Part shown: piece after piece, positions 34,850-43,332 of the stretch
Numbering within the stretch: position 1 is the stretch's first letter
How the letters are laid out: every line of letters starts with the position of its first letter
Source of the DNA: CAMAVH01 sp046297835
Lineage (GTDB): Bacteria; Pseudomonadota; Alphaproteobacteria; SMXQ01
Reading direction: 5' to 3'
Assembly (NCBI GenBank): GCA_046297835.1
Contig: JBKBHI010000006.1
Location: 186,001 to 250,000 of the forward strand
Length of the DNA: 64,000 bases
Translations under genes and position numbers: made by a program
The notes under the pieces: generated by a model
What the model was told of the DNA's origin: nothing
The model's database searches: none
The model's input: the letters and a program-made list of their open reading frames with translations, nothing else

Positions 34850-36612
34850 AGTCCGCGAGTCTGGTGAAGCCCTCGCCTCTGGGCGCGCTCGGCTTCGCTC
34901 GGCGAAGGCCCTTCCGCATTAAGCTGAGTTCGGCGCTGTGCACACTGGTGTTGCTGGGCATGGCTTTATTGGTCGCCTATCCGGTCGGATTGTTGCTCTT
35001 CGCCAGCCTGCTCGTCGAGGCGCCGGACGGAAGCAAGGGGTTCGGCTTCGATGTCTGGATCGACGCTTGGAGCCAGACCGGATTGACGCAGTCGATCTTC
35101 AACACCTTCAAGCGTGTCATCGTCACAGAGGTGATCGCGTTTCCGTCGGCTATCGTCATCGCTTGGCTGATGACGCGGACCGACATGCCAGGAAAAAAGT
35201 GGATCGAAAATTTCTTCTGGGTCGCATTCTTTTTGCCTGCGTTGCCGGTCCTCATGGGGTGGATATTGTTATTCGACCCAGCGCACGGCGTGATGAACAA
35301 CCTCTGGAAATGGGTCTTCGGCACTGCCAAGGGCCCGTTCGATATCTATAGCTTTTCAGGGATCATATTCGCGCATATCGCCGCCCGTTCGATCGCGGCG
35401 AAATTCATTTTTTTAGCGCCAGCCTTCCGCAATATGGACAGCAGCATGGAGGAGGCATCGCGCATCGCCGGCGCGAGCGCGCTCGGCACGTTGGTGCGCA
35501 TCGTCGTTCCTGTCCTGATGCCCGCGTTCCTGATCACAGTCGCGATTTCTTTGATAAATTCTTTAGAGTCGTTCGAGATCGAGCTGATTCTGGGCCCGCC
35601 GACCAACTTCTATGTGTTTAGCACCAAGATTTTCCAAGTCGTGCGGGAAGACCCGCCGCAATTCGCCGTCGCGACAGTGCTGGGTCTGGCTATCCTGATC
35701 AGCCTGTTGCCGATCATTTTATGGCAGCAGTACCTGTCGCACAGTCGAAATTTCGTCACGGTCGGTAGCAAAGCAACGCAGGTGCCATTGAGGCTTTATG
35801 GCTGGCGTTGGCCAGCTTTCACCTTGATCGCGCTTTTCGCCGGCTTCATCACCGTCGTGCCGGTCCTCTGCCTGGTGACCGGCACGTTCATGAACCTCTA
35901 CGGCTACTTTCATGTCGCCGATCCGTGGACCCTCAAGCATTGGCGGCAAATTCTATCAGATACGGAATTGATCAGAGCTTTGTCGAACACGTTGATCATG
36001 GGGCTTTCCGCCGCAGTGATCGGCACTCTGTGGTACACGCTGGTCGCCTACATCGCCGTGCGCACGCGCTATGCCGCCCGTGGGGCTGTAGACTTCCTGT
36101 CCTGGCTCCCCGCGAGCATTCCCGGAATCATCCTCGGCCTCGCCTTGCTATGGCTGTTCTTGACCGTGCCCGTTCTGCAGCCATTTTACGGCACGATCAT
36201 CGTGTTGATTGTCGCCTGCGTACTATCGAGCATCGCCACTGGCGTCCAACTCATCAAAGGCAACATGGTCCAACTCGGCAGCGAGATGGAGGAGGCTTCC
36301 TACATGCTGGGCGGATCGTGGTTTTACACATTCCGCCGGGTCGTTTTGCCGCTGGTCGGGCCGGTCTTGATTGTCGTGGCTCTTCTGACGTTTGCTTCAG
36401 CCGCGCGTAACGTGGCCGATATCGCGATGCTGGTATCGAGCGGCAACCGGCCGCTCGCCATGCTTCAGGCCGATTATATGATCGACGGTTCATTCGAAGC
36501 TGGCGCGGTGGTCGGCGTGCTGATCGTTTTGCTGACGTTGAGCATGTCGATCGTCGCTCGCTGGGTCGGTGGGCGCCTTGGTTTGACCGCATTAGGCAAA
36601 AAGGAGAGGTGA
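34837..36612 (+). CDS. ABC transporter permease, fused two-domain type (system 2)
   Basis: 591 residues, about 12 membrane segments in two halves. EAA loops MEEASRIAGASALGTLVRIVVP and MEEASYMLGGSWFYTFRRVVLP are visible. It is the paralogue of the permease at 20224, with the same 13-base overlap with its ATPase gene. The RidA gene follows within a few bases, so the transporter is co-transcribed with the catabolic genes. Substrate is likely the aromatic acid degraded by the operon (inference). Confidence 0.9.
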   Translation: MAQLKSASLVKPSPLGALGFARRRPFRIKLSSALCTLVLLGMALLVAYPVGLLLFASLLVEAPDGSKGFGFDVWIDAWSQTGLTQSIFNTFKRVIVTEVIAFPSAIVIAWLMTRTDMPGKKWIENFFWVAFFLPALPVLMGWILLFDPAHGVMNNLWKWVFGTAKGPFDIYSFSGIIFAHIAARSIAAKFIFLAPAFRNMDSSMEEASRIAGASALGTLVRIVVPVLMPAFLITVAISLINSLESFEIELILGPPTNFYVFSTKIFQVVREDPPQFAVATVLGLAILISLLPIILWQQYLSHSRNFVTVGSKATQVPLRLYGWRWPAFTLIALFAGFITVVPVLCLVTGTFMNLYGYFHVADPWTLKHWRQILSDTELIRALSNTLIMGLSAAVIGTLWYTLVAYIAVRTRYAARGAVDFLSWLPASIPGIILGLALLWLFLTVPVLQPFYGTIIVLIVACVLSSIATGVQLIKGNMVQLGSEMEEASYMLGGSWFYTFRRVVLPLVGPVLIVVALLTFASAARNVADIAMLVSSGNRPLAMLQADYMIDGSFEAGAVVGVLIVLLTLSMSIVARWVGGRLGLTALGKKER

Positions 36613-36614
36613 GC

Positions 36615-37004
36615 GTGCAACGTCGTAAGAGCATTTCGGGCGAGGGACTTCCCAAACATCCGCAGCCGTTTCCGACGGCGACTAAAGTCGGAAACATGGT
36701 CTTTTCTTCGGCGATCGGCGGCCAGGACCCCGCCACGGGCAAGGCTCCCGATTCGCCAGAGGCGCAGATCCAGAACGCGTTCCATCATTTGCAGTCGGTC
36801 ATGCGGCTGGCCGGCGGCACCCCGGGCGACATCGGCAAGGTTACGGTGCATCTGCGGGATAAGGGGCACCGCGAACTGGTCAATCAGGAGTGGATCAAGG
36901 TGTTCCCCGATGCCGATGACCGTCCTGTCCGCCATACGGTCGAGACACAGTTGCCGAGCAATTTGATCATCCAGCTGGAATTCATCGCCGTTCTGCCGAA
37001 CTGA
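36615..37004 (+). CDS. RidA-family protein
   Basis: 129 residues from GTG 36615, which has AGGAG at a good 8-base distance; GTG 36609, overlapping the permease stop, is possible but too close to that site. Typical features: a VGNMVFSSAIGGQDPATG strand near 25, QIQNAFHHLQSVMRLAGGTPGDIGKVTVHL in the middle and RPVRHTVETQLPSNLIIQLEFIAVLP at the end. RidA proteins form trimers and hydrolyse reactive enamine/imine intermediates; in catabolic operons some act as specific deaminases or hydrolases. The role in this pathway is unknown. Confidence 0.85.
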   Translation: MQRRKSISGEGLPKHPQPFPTATKVGNMVFSSAIGGQDPATGKAPDSPEAQIQNAFHHLQSVMRLAGGTPGDIGKVTVHLRDKGHRELVNQEWIKVFPDADDRPVRHTVETQLPSNLIIQLEFIAVLPN

Positions 37005-37032
37005 GGGCTAGCCGAAGAGAAGGAAGATAAAG

Positions 37033-37932
37033 ATGGCTTATTTGGTTGGCGGAATAGCGATGTCGCATGCGCCGCAGCTCTTGATGCCCCCGGAAAAATG
37101 GGGGGATTTGCCGAGCCGCACGAAAGGCCCGTTCCATCCGAAGGCGGGCGTCGCGTCGGAAATCACGCCCGAGGCGATGGTGGCGAATAGCGCAAGGTGC
37201 CACAAAGCCATTGATGCGCTCCGTCTCCAGCTTGAGGCATGGGCGCCAGACGTCGTGCTGGTCGCGGGCGACGATCAGCACGAGAATATTCTCGACGACA
37301 ACATGCCGCCATTCGTCATCTATACCAGCGCAAAGGTGGCGGCGACCCGCCATTTCACCTATCTCGGCGAATCCGGCCTGGATCAGATGGACGATTATGA
37401 CGTCGATAGCGATTTGGCGCGCGCGATTCTGCTAGGGATTATGGAAGAGGGATTCGATCCGGCTTGGTCGAAGGAGACGCGCGACGAATGCGGCCTGGGC
37501 CACGCTTTCGGCCGCGCGCTCAATTTTCTTATGCCTGAGCGTAAGCGCGCGATTCTCCCGGTCATGGTGAATACCTATTTTCCGCCGGCGCCCAGCGCCA
37601 AACGCTGTCTCGCTTTCGGGCAGGCGCTGCGCCGCGTGATCGAGCAAGCGCCCAGCGAAGCGCGCGTTGCCGTGCTGGCGTCGGGCGGACTCAGCCATAC
37701 GAAAATCGACGAAAAGCTCGATGCCGACTTTCTGACGGCTCTCCAGCGCTATGACGTCGGCTATCTTGCCGCAATGCCCGCCCAGGTTCTGGTGGAGGGG
37801 ACATCGGAAATTCTCAACTGGATCATCGCCGCAGGCGCCATGGGGAAGGGCGCGCAGGTGATCGACTACGTACCTTGCTATCGCAACGCCAACGGCGTCG
37901 GTTGCGCCATGGGTTTTGCTATTTGGAACTGA
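37033..37932 (+). CDS. LigB-type class III extradiol ring-cleavage dioxygenase
   Basis: 299 residues, near the 302 of LigB. The ribosome site is GAAGGA. IAMSHAPQLLMPPEKWG near the start gives the first iron-ligand His (H12). VVLVAGDDQHENI near residue 80 gives the second His and the DDQHEN-type motif. GGLSHTKIDEKLDADF near 220 matches the family's GGLSH. Known: Fe(II)-dependent meta-cleavage of catechols such as protocatechuate. The LigA small subunit (separate or fused) is not present, so the substrate could be one handled by stand-alone LigB homologues. Confidence 0.87.
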   Translation: MAYLVGGIAMSHAPQLLMPPEKWGDLPSRTKGPFHPKAGVASEITPEAMVANSARCHKAIDALRLQLEAWAPDVVLVAGDDQHENILDDNMPPFVIYTSAKVAATRHFTYLGESGLDQMDDYDVDSDLARAILLGIMEEGFDPAWSKETRDECGLGHAFGRALNFLMPERKRAILPVMVNTYFPPAPSAKRCLAFGQALRRVIEQAPSEARVAVLASGGLSHTKIDEKLDADFLTALQRYDVGYLAAMPAQVLVEGTSEILNWIIAAGAMGKGAQVIDYVPCYRNANGVGCAMGFAIWN

Positions 37933-37958
37933 CTCAAATAAGTTCAGGGAGAGAACAT

Positions 37959-38957
37959 ATGATCATCGACATCCACGCCCATTTCACTGCTCCGGATAAG
38001 CTCTTCGCTTACAAGGCCAACATACTGTCGTCGCGTTCGCGGCCGCGCAAACTCAAGCTTTCCGACGAGCTGGTCATCGAAGCGCTGAATAAACCGGTCC
38101 ATGGCGGCGCCTCCCATCTTCAGCAGTTGGACGAGGTGGGAACCGATTATCAAATTATCTCGCCGCGGCCCTATCAGCTGATGCATTCGGAAAAACCGGC
38201 AAGCATCGTCCATGCCTTCACCGAGGCCTGCAACGACTTAACCGCCCAGCAAGCGCGACTCTTTCCCAATCGCTTCATCGGCATGGCGTCGTTGCCGCAG
38301 ACTATGGATGCGGGACCAGAAAGCGGTCTCGAAGAGCTCGAGCGTTGCGTCAAGGAATTGGGCTTCGTCGGCTGTCTGATCAATCCTGATCCGAGCGAAG
38401 GCCTCGCCGAGACGCCGCCAATGGGCCACAAATATTGGTATCCGCTTTACGAAAAATTGGTCGAGCTTGATATCCCAGGCATGATTCACAGCGCAGGCAC
38501 ACGTTCCAGCCGCTTCAATTACAGCCTGAACTTCGTGCTTGAAGAAAGTATATCTCTGCTCTCCTTGGTGAACTCCCGAGTATTCCAAGATTTTCCCAAG
38601 CTCAAGATGATCGTCTGCCACGGCGGCGGAGCTATTCCGTATCAAATCGGACGTTTCCGCGCGGGACGCATAAAGGGCGGGAAGACCGACCTGTTTGAAG
38701 ACAACATGCGTAAGCTTTATTTCGATACGACTCTCTATAGCCAGGATGCGCTGGAGACCTTGTTCCGTTGGGCGACCCCGGATCGTTGCATGTTCGGCAC
38801 CGAACGCCCCGGCTCAGGCACGGCGAAAGACCTCGTGACGGGCAAGTGGATCGACGACACGCGGCCGATGATCGAGGCGATTACATGGCTCACGGAGCAA
38901 GACAAAAAGAACATATTCTCCGAGACCGCCCGGTCGGTCTTTAATCTGAAGGTGTGA
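37959..38957 (+). CDS. amidohydrolase-superfamily protein, LigJ-like (4-oxalomesaconate hydratase type)
   Basis: 332 residues, ribosome site AGGGAGAG. The N-terminus MIIDIHAHF carries the DxHxH metal motif. Through its length it follows LigJ: SPRPYQLMHS, then PQTMDAGPESGLEELERCVKELGFVGCLINPDP, YWYPLYEKLVELDIPGMIHSAG, and FPKLKMIVCHGGGAIPYQIGRFR. LigJ adds water to 4-oxalomesaconate late in the protocatechuate 4,5-cleavage pathway. Position directly behind a LigB-type gene and ahead of LigK-like genes supports this role. Confidence 0.82.
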   Translation: MIIDIHAHFTAPDKLFAYKANILSSRSRPRKLKLSDELVIEALNKPVHGGASHLQQLDEVGTDYQIISPRPYQLMHSEKPASIVHAFTEACNDLTAQQARLFPNRFIGMASLPQTMDAGPESGLEELERCVKELGFVGCLINPDPSEGLAETPPMGHKYWYPLYEKLVELDIPGMIHSAGTRSSRFNYSLNFVLEESISLLSLVNSRVFQDFPKLKMIVCHGGGAIPYQIGRFRAGRIKGGKTDLFEDNMRKLYFDTTLYSQDALETLFRWATPDRCMFGTERPGSGTAKDLVTGKWIDDTRPMIEAITWLTEQDKKNIFSETARSVFNLKV

Positions 38958-39200
38958 GCAAAAGGGTTGCGACGCATCCGCATTCAAGGACCGGATTGTT
39001 ATCGCAGATGCGCGTCGTCGTGAGGCCGCATCTGCGATGCGATCCGAGGCTTTTGTTGCGGCGTCGTATGCTCGCTTTGATATGCGCAAGAGAAGGTGGG
39101 CAATGAAAGTGACGCATGCGCCGCAGCGAGCGTTGTCTTTCTAGCAATTTGTGCCGCCTGATCGCTTTCTAAATGCAGCGGAACACTCAAAGGAAGTGAG

Positions 39201-39863
39201 ATGGAAGATTCGATTGTCGCCAGGCTTTGTCGATTGGACGCCTGCGCCTTGTCGGATGCATCCGACAAGCTCGGCATCACGGCTTGCGTGACGGGCCTGC
39301 CGGCGCTCTCGACTGCGCGCAAGATCGCCGGGCGCGTGCATACTGTGAAGCTGGTGAAGAAGGAGGATGCTCCGTCGCCCTCCGGCGCGCCCGTGCATCT
39401 CGGCTCCAAGGCGATCATGGCCTGCGCGCCCGGCGAGATCATCGTCGTGGAGCAGAATACCGGCCTCGATGCAGGCTCGTGGGGCGGAATTTTATCGATG
39501 GGGGCGAAAGTGCGCGGCGTCGCCGGCGTCATCGCCAGCGGTCCGGTGCGCGACATCGACGAAGCCAAGCAAATGGACTTCGCGGTTTATGGGCCGCGCA
39601 CTACGGCGCGCACGGCGCGGGGCCGTTTGGTCGAAGCCGCGACCGATGTTCCGGTCAACATCGGCGGCATCGCGGTCGAGGCCGGCGATTACGCATTGGC
39701 TGACGGCAGCGCGGTGGTCTTCGTGCGGGCGGCCGACGCGGAGCGTGTGGTTGGCGAAGCCGAGAAGATCGCGCGCCGCGAAGCGGCGATGGCTAAAGCG
39801 CTGATGGAGGGGCGTCCGATCACCGAGGTGATGGGCGCCGATTACGAGCATATGTTGAATTGA
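39201..39863 (+). CDS. RraA-like lyase/aldolase (copy 1 of 3)
   Basis: 220 residues, ribosome site AAGGAAG. The RraA/HMG-aldolase fold signature is present: LDACALSDASDKLG at the N-terminus and GVIASGPVRDIDEAKQMDFAVYG, whose Arg-Asp pair binds metal and oxyanion in active members. GSWGGILSMGAKVRGVAG replaces the GEI(M/L) motif with GGIL, so activity may differ from copy 3. A 243-base gap precedes it, the largest within the run, so a separate promoter is possible. Confidence 0.82.
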   Translation: MEDSIVARLCRLDACALSDASDKLGITACVTGLPALSTARKIAGRVHTVKLVKKEDAPSPSGAPVHLGSKAIMACAPGEIIVVEQNTGLDAGSWGGILSMGAKVRGVAGVIASGPVRDIDEAKQMDFAVYGPRTTARTARGRLVEAATDVPVNIGGIAVEAGDYALADGSAVVFVRAADAERVVGEAEKIARREAAMAKALMEGRPITEVMGADYEHMLN

Positions 39864-39873
39864 GGAAGTCGTT

Positions 39874-40527
39874 ATGGACCAGAACGTCGAACGGGCCGCC
39901 AAGCTTGATACCGCGACAATCTCCGACGCGCTCGATCGTCTGGGAATCGTCGGGCAATGCTATCAGATCAAGCCGCGCGATTCGAATTTCCGCCTCGCCG
40001 GGCGAGCCTTCACCATCAAATACGGCCCTTCGCAAACGCCTTCGGGCACCGTCGGCGACTTCATCGACGACGTGCCGGAAGGCAGCGTCATCGTGCTCGA
40101 CAACGGCGGGCGCGACGACGTCACCGTGTGGGGCGACATTCTCACCGAGATCGCCCACCGGCGTAAAATCGCCGGGACGGTGATCGACGGCATCTGCCGC
40201 GACGTCGCGCTGTGCATGAAACTCGGTTATCCGGTCTATGCCAAGGACCATTGGATGCGCACCGGCAAGGATCGCGTGCAGGTCGAGGGCACCAATGTGA
40301 CGGTCACGGTCGGCCGCGCTCGCGTCGCCCCTGGAGACCTGCTGCGCGGCGATGCCGATGGCGTTCTCGTGATCCCCAAAGAGCATGAAGAGAATGTGCT
40401 GGCGGCGGCCGAGGAGATCGAGGCGGCTGAGGAGAAAATCCGCGCGGCGATCCGCGGAGGCATGCGCCTCGACGAGGCGCGCAAGGTCAATAAATATCAT
40501 TCCCTGCAAACCCGCGAAAAGGCTTGA
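39874..40527 (+). CDS. RraA-like lyase/aldolase (copy 2 of 3)
   Basis: 217 residues, ribosome site GAGGAAG, 10 bases after copy 1. It has TATISDALDRLGIVG at the start, VWGDILTEIAHRRKIAGTVIDGICRDVALCMKLGYPVYA in the middle with the active-site R-D, and a longer helical C-terminal tail (AAAEEIEAAEEKIRAAIRGG). The Gly-Asp-Ile-Leu stretch replaces the Gly-Glu-Ile of true HMG/CHA aldolases. The three paralogues are only moderately alike, so this is not a recent triplication. Confidence 0.82.
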   Translation: MDQNVERAAKLDTATISDALDRLGIVGQCYQIKPRDSNFRLAGRAFTIKYGPSQTPSGTVGDFIDDVPEGSVIVLDNGGRDDVTVWGDILTEIAHRRKIAGTVIDGICRDVALCMKLGYPVYAKDHWMRTGKDRVQVEGTNVTVTVGRARVAPGDLLRGDADGVLVIPKEHEENVLAAAEEIEAAEEKIRAAIRGGMRLDEARKVNKYHSLQTREKA

Positions 40528-40529
40528 TC

Positions 40530-41195
40530 ATGTCCTTGAAAACCGTGGGCCCGACGGAAATCCTCGATTTCGCGCGCGTGCCAGCTGCGTTGTGCGAGCA
40601 GGCGAGCCGCTTCGGCAGCGCCACTTTGCACGAGGCGGCGGGCAAGATCGGCGTTTTGCCGCCGGCGATCAAGCCGATGGGACCGGGCTTTCGCGTCTGC
40701 GGGCCGGCTTTCACCGTTCATGGGCCGGGCACCGATAATCTGTGGCTGCATCGAGCGATGCTCGCGGCCAAGCCGGGCGACGTGCTGGTCGCCTATGTCA
40801 GCGGAATATATGAAGCGGGCTATTGGGGCGAGATCATGTCGACCGGCGCGAAGGCCGCCAAACTCGGCGGTCTGGTGATCGACGGTTGCGTGCGAGATGG
40901 CGATTTGTTGCCGGTGATCGGTTTTCCGGTCTTCGCGCGCGGTCTCTGCATCCGTGGCACCGGCAAGGATTTCGGCGCGCAAGGCTGGTTGGGCGCGCCC
41001 GTCATGATGGGCGATGTCGTCGTCAAGGCGGGCGACTTGATCGTCGGCGATATGGATGGCGTCGTCGCGATTCCGCGCGAACAGGCGGAGGAGGCCGTCA
41101 AGGCGTCCGGTTTGCGCGAGAAAAAGGAAGCCGACATCATCAAGCAATTGCAGAACGGCGCGAATACGCTCGATCTTTACGGTTGGAACAGGTGA
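40530..41195 (+). CDS. RraA/LigK-like 4-carboxy-4-hydroxy-2-oxoadipate aldolase (copy 3 of 3)
   Basis: 221 residues from the ATG at 40530, two bases after the stop of copy 2. It fits LigK/HMG aldolases best of the three: SATLHEAAGKIGVLPPAIKPM, GPAFTVHGPGTDNLWLHRAM, then GYWGEIMSTGAKAAKLGGLVIDGCVRDGDLLPVIGFPVFARG with GEIMS and the R-D pair. Known reaction: retro-aldol cleavage of 4-carboxy-4-hydroxy-2-oxoadipate to pyruvate and oxaloacetate, Mg2+-dependent. It would complete the path opened by the LigB- and LigJ-type genes upstream. Confidence 0.85.
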   Translation: MSLKTVGPTEILDFARVPAALCEQASRFGSATLHEAAGKIGVLPPAIKPMGPGFRVCGPAFTVHGPGTDNLWLHRAMLAAKPGDVLVAYVSGIYEAGYWGEIMSTGAKAAKLGGLVIDGCVRDGDLLPVIGFPVFARGLCIRGTGKDFGAQGWLGAPVMMGDVVVKAGDLIVGDMDGVVAIPREQAEEAVKASGLREKKEADIIKQLQNGANTLDLYGWNR

Positions 41196-41269
41196 GCGGC
41201 GAGTGCGCGCGATTTCGCATCGCCGAGAGTTGAGACTGCCGATAAGCGACCGCTTTCAAGTGCGGCGCT

Positions 41270-41919
41270 GAGATGAGGTCAACAGACGCCGCATGACGGC
41301 TCTGGGCCTGGGGGAGGAAGAAATTGTTCGACGATCGCGAAGCCCGAGAGCTTGTCGCCACATCCTGTCGCGTTCTGGGCGGTCTGGATTTGACGAAAGC
41401 GGCCACGGGACATGTGAGCCAATTGTCCGCGGACGGAAAGAGCATTCTGATTCGCGGCCGCGGGCGCGACGAGGTCGGCGTGCGCTACACCACGGCCGAG
41501 CAAGTCGTCGCGGTCGATCTGGACGGCAAGCAGCTCGACGGGGCCGAAGGCCTGGCCGTGCCTCAGGAAGTCTTCATCCATACCTGGGTTTACAAGATGC
41601 GGCCGGACGTGCGCAGCGTGGTGCATATCCATCCGCCGACGGTGGTGCTGTTCACCATGTGCAAGAAGGAGATCGAGCCGATCTTCGGAGCCTATGACCC
41701 GAGCGGCCTCGATTTGATCCTCGACGGCATCCCGACTTACGACCGCAGCATCCTCATCAGCAACGACGACCTGGGCCGGGAGCTCGCGGCGGCTTTGGGC
41801 GACAAGCGCGTCTGCCTGATGCGCGGCCACGGCATCACGGCGGTCGGCGCGAGCGTCGAAGAAGCCACGGTGCGCGCAATCCAGCTCAACGAAGCGGCCG
41901 AGATGAACTATCGCGCGAA
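41270..41919 (+). repeat. 650-bp near-identical direct repeat, left copy
   Basis: Matches 46676-47325 at a constant offset of 5406 bases with three substitutions only (41368, 41824, 41830), all synonymous. Outside the repeat, similarity continues but is weak: 31 of 40 bases upstream and about half of the last 45 residues downstream. This suggests a conversion tract in an older duplication. Confidence 0.95.
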
Positions 41920-42073
41920 TCTCCTCGGAATACCGCTGCGCATCTCTGATGACGATATCAAGCTGTTCCGCGCGAACAAGCGCAAGAAGGAGATAACCGG
42001 CATCTCGCCGCACCTGCGGGGAACCTGGCGCTACTACGTCCAGTTGACCGGCGCGGAAAGCGTACAGCCATAA
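41324..42073 (+). CDS. class II aldolase/adducin-family protein (copy 1)
   Basis: 249 residues from TTG 41324, supported by GGGGGAGGAAG five bases upstream; no ATG fits. VHIHPPTVVLF near residue 105 gives the H-x-H zinc ligands and MRGHGITAVGAS near 165 the third His. Class II aldolase-fold proteins cleave sugar phosphates, but some are decarboxylases; I recall 3,4-dihydroxyphthalate decarboxylase (PhtC) of actinobacteria as one, which would suit the context. The final 50 residues differ from those of copy 2 at 46730. Confidence 0.85.
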   Translation: MFDDREARELVATSCRVLGGLDLTKAATGHVSQLSADGKSILIRGRGRDEVGVRYTTAEQVVAVDLDGKQLDGAEGLAVPQEVFIHTWVYKMRPDVRSVVHIHPPTVVLFTMCKKEIEPIFGAYDPSGLDLILDGIPTYDRSILISNDDLGRELAAALGDKRVCLMRGHGITAVGASVEEATVRAIQLNEAAEMNYRANLLGIPLRISDDDIKLFRANKRKKEITGISPHLRGTWRYYVQLTGAESVQP

Positions 42074-42124
42074 GAAGCTTCAGCCATAAGAAGCTATAGA
42101 CGAATCTAAAAACAGGAGAGGCCC

Positions 42125-43207
42125 ATGAAGATTGTCGTTCCCATTTTAGTTTCCGCCGTCGTTTGCCTGTCGGCAGGCTTGTCGCAGGCGCAAGACGCGA
42201 ATTTCGACGCGAAGTCCTACTTTGCCGGCAAAACGGTTCGCGTGCTGGTCGGCTTTAGCCCCGGCGGCGGCACGGACCTTCAAGCGCGGCACTTTGCCGC
42301 CCATTGGGGAAAGTTCTTGCCCGGAAATCCGCGCTTTCAGGTCACCAACATCACGCCGAATACGGCCTCGGCCAATCGTTTATACAAAAGCCCGCCAGAT
42401 GGGCTGACCATCGAATTGACCGGCAGCCCGAACGTGACCAACCAGTTCAGCGTCGCCCAATCTGAATACAAGGTCGAGGAAAACCGGATCATCGGCACGC
42501 ATGTGGACTCCGCCAGCGTCCTCTTCGGCTACAAAGATTTGCCCTATAAAACGCTGCGCGAGGCCGTTAACGGCAAGCAAGTCATCCGCATGACTTGGCG
42601 CAACGCGTCGCAGGCAAGCACAATGCGGATGGCCGCGCTTTCCGAGTGGCTGAACATTCCCATGAAGTTCATCTCGGGCCCATCGGGCACCGCGCAAAAC
42701 CTGCTCGAACTTGAGCGCCGCGATACGGACGCCTGGATGCCGGGCGGCGCCGGCACAGCGTGGTTCGGCTTGCCGGTGATTCGTCCTGGTTGGCTTAAGG
42801 ACGGCACGATTCGCCCCATTGCGATCATGGGGGCGCCGGACACTCAGGTCAGGCCGAATACGGAGATCGGAATGCCGAGCGATGTGCCCTACGCCGCCGA
42901 TCTCATCGCCGACCCCGAGCTTAAGCGGCAATTCATCGCGATGAGCAATCTTATCGACCGCTACAGTAAAATCTTCATGATGCCGCCGAAAACGCCGGAC
43001 CCTATCGTCGCGGCTTTTCGCAAGTCCTATGAAGCTCTGTTGAACGACAAAGAGTTCGTGGAGAAGCTTGAAGTTCTTCAGGGCGATCCCGTGCAGTACA
43101 CGCCGGGAGACGTCGTCGAGCGGGATATCGATCAAATGGTGAAGGACTACGTCGAGTATCAAGACGTTTTCAAGACCTGGGAAGCGTTGGCGAAGGCGCG
43201 TTTCTAG
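42125..43207 (+). CDS. Bug/TctC-type periplasmic binding protein of the TctAB system
   Basis: 360 residues, ribosome site AGGAGAGG, signal peptide MKIVVPILVSAVVCLSAGLSQAQ. VRVLVGFSPGGGTDLQARHFAAHWGKFLPGNP is the canonical Bug opening. It is the only one of the four Bug genes in this window directly followed by a TctA/TctB gene, so it is the likely receptor of that transporter. A strong hairpin at 43254 lies between them. It is more diverged from the other three Bug proteins than they are from each other. Confidence 0.9.
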   Translation: MKIVVPILVSAVVCLSAGLSQAQDANFDAKSYFAGKTVRVLVGFSPGGGTDLQARHFAAHWGKFLPGNPRFQVTNITPNTASANRLYKSPPDGLTIELTGSPNVTNQFSVAQSEYKVEENRIIGTHVDSASVLFGYKDLPYKTLREAVNGKQVIRMTWRNASQASTMRMAALSEWLNIPMKFISGPSGTAQNLLELERRDTDAWMPGGAGTAWFGLPVIRPGWLKDGTIRPIAIMGAPDTQVRPNTEIGMPSDVPYAADLIADPELKRQFIAMSNLIDRYSKIFMMPPKTPDPIVAAFRKSYEALLNDKEFVEKLEVLQGDPVQYTPGDVVERDIDQMVKDYVEYQDVFKTWEALAKARF

Positions 43208-43253
43208 GAGTTCAGGGCGTCGACCCTAGGGAGCGCGACGCCGAGGGGAAGGC

Positions 43254-43284
43254 GAGGACGGCGACGCAGAGCGTTGCCGTCCTC
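43254..43284 (+). promoter_or_regulatory. intercistronic hairpin between receptor and TctAB genes
   Basis: GAGGACGGCGACGC and GCGTTGCCGTCCTC pair over 14 bp (one G-U) around a 3-base AGA loop. There is no T-run, so it is unlikely to terminate. Such hairpins after binding-protein genes usually protect the upstream mRNA, so more receptor than permease is made. Confidence 0.65.
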
Positions 43285-43332
43285 GATAAAGCGCCGAATC
43301 GCGTTGCCGCCGTTCGGTCGTCGGGGAAAAAA

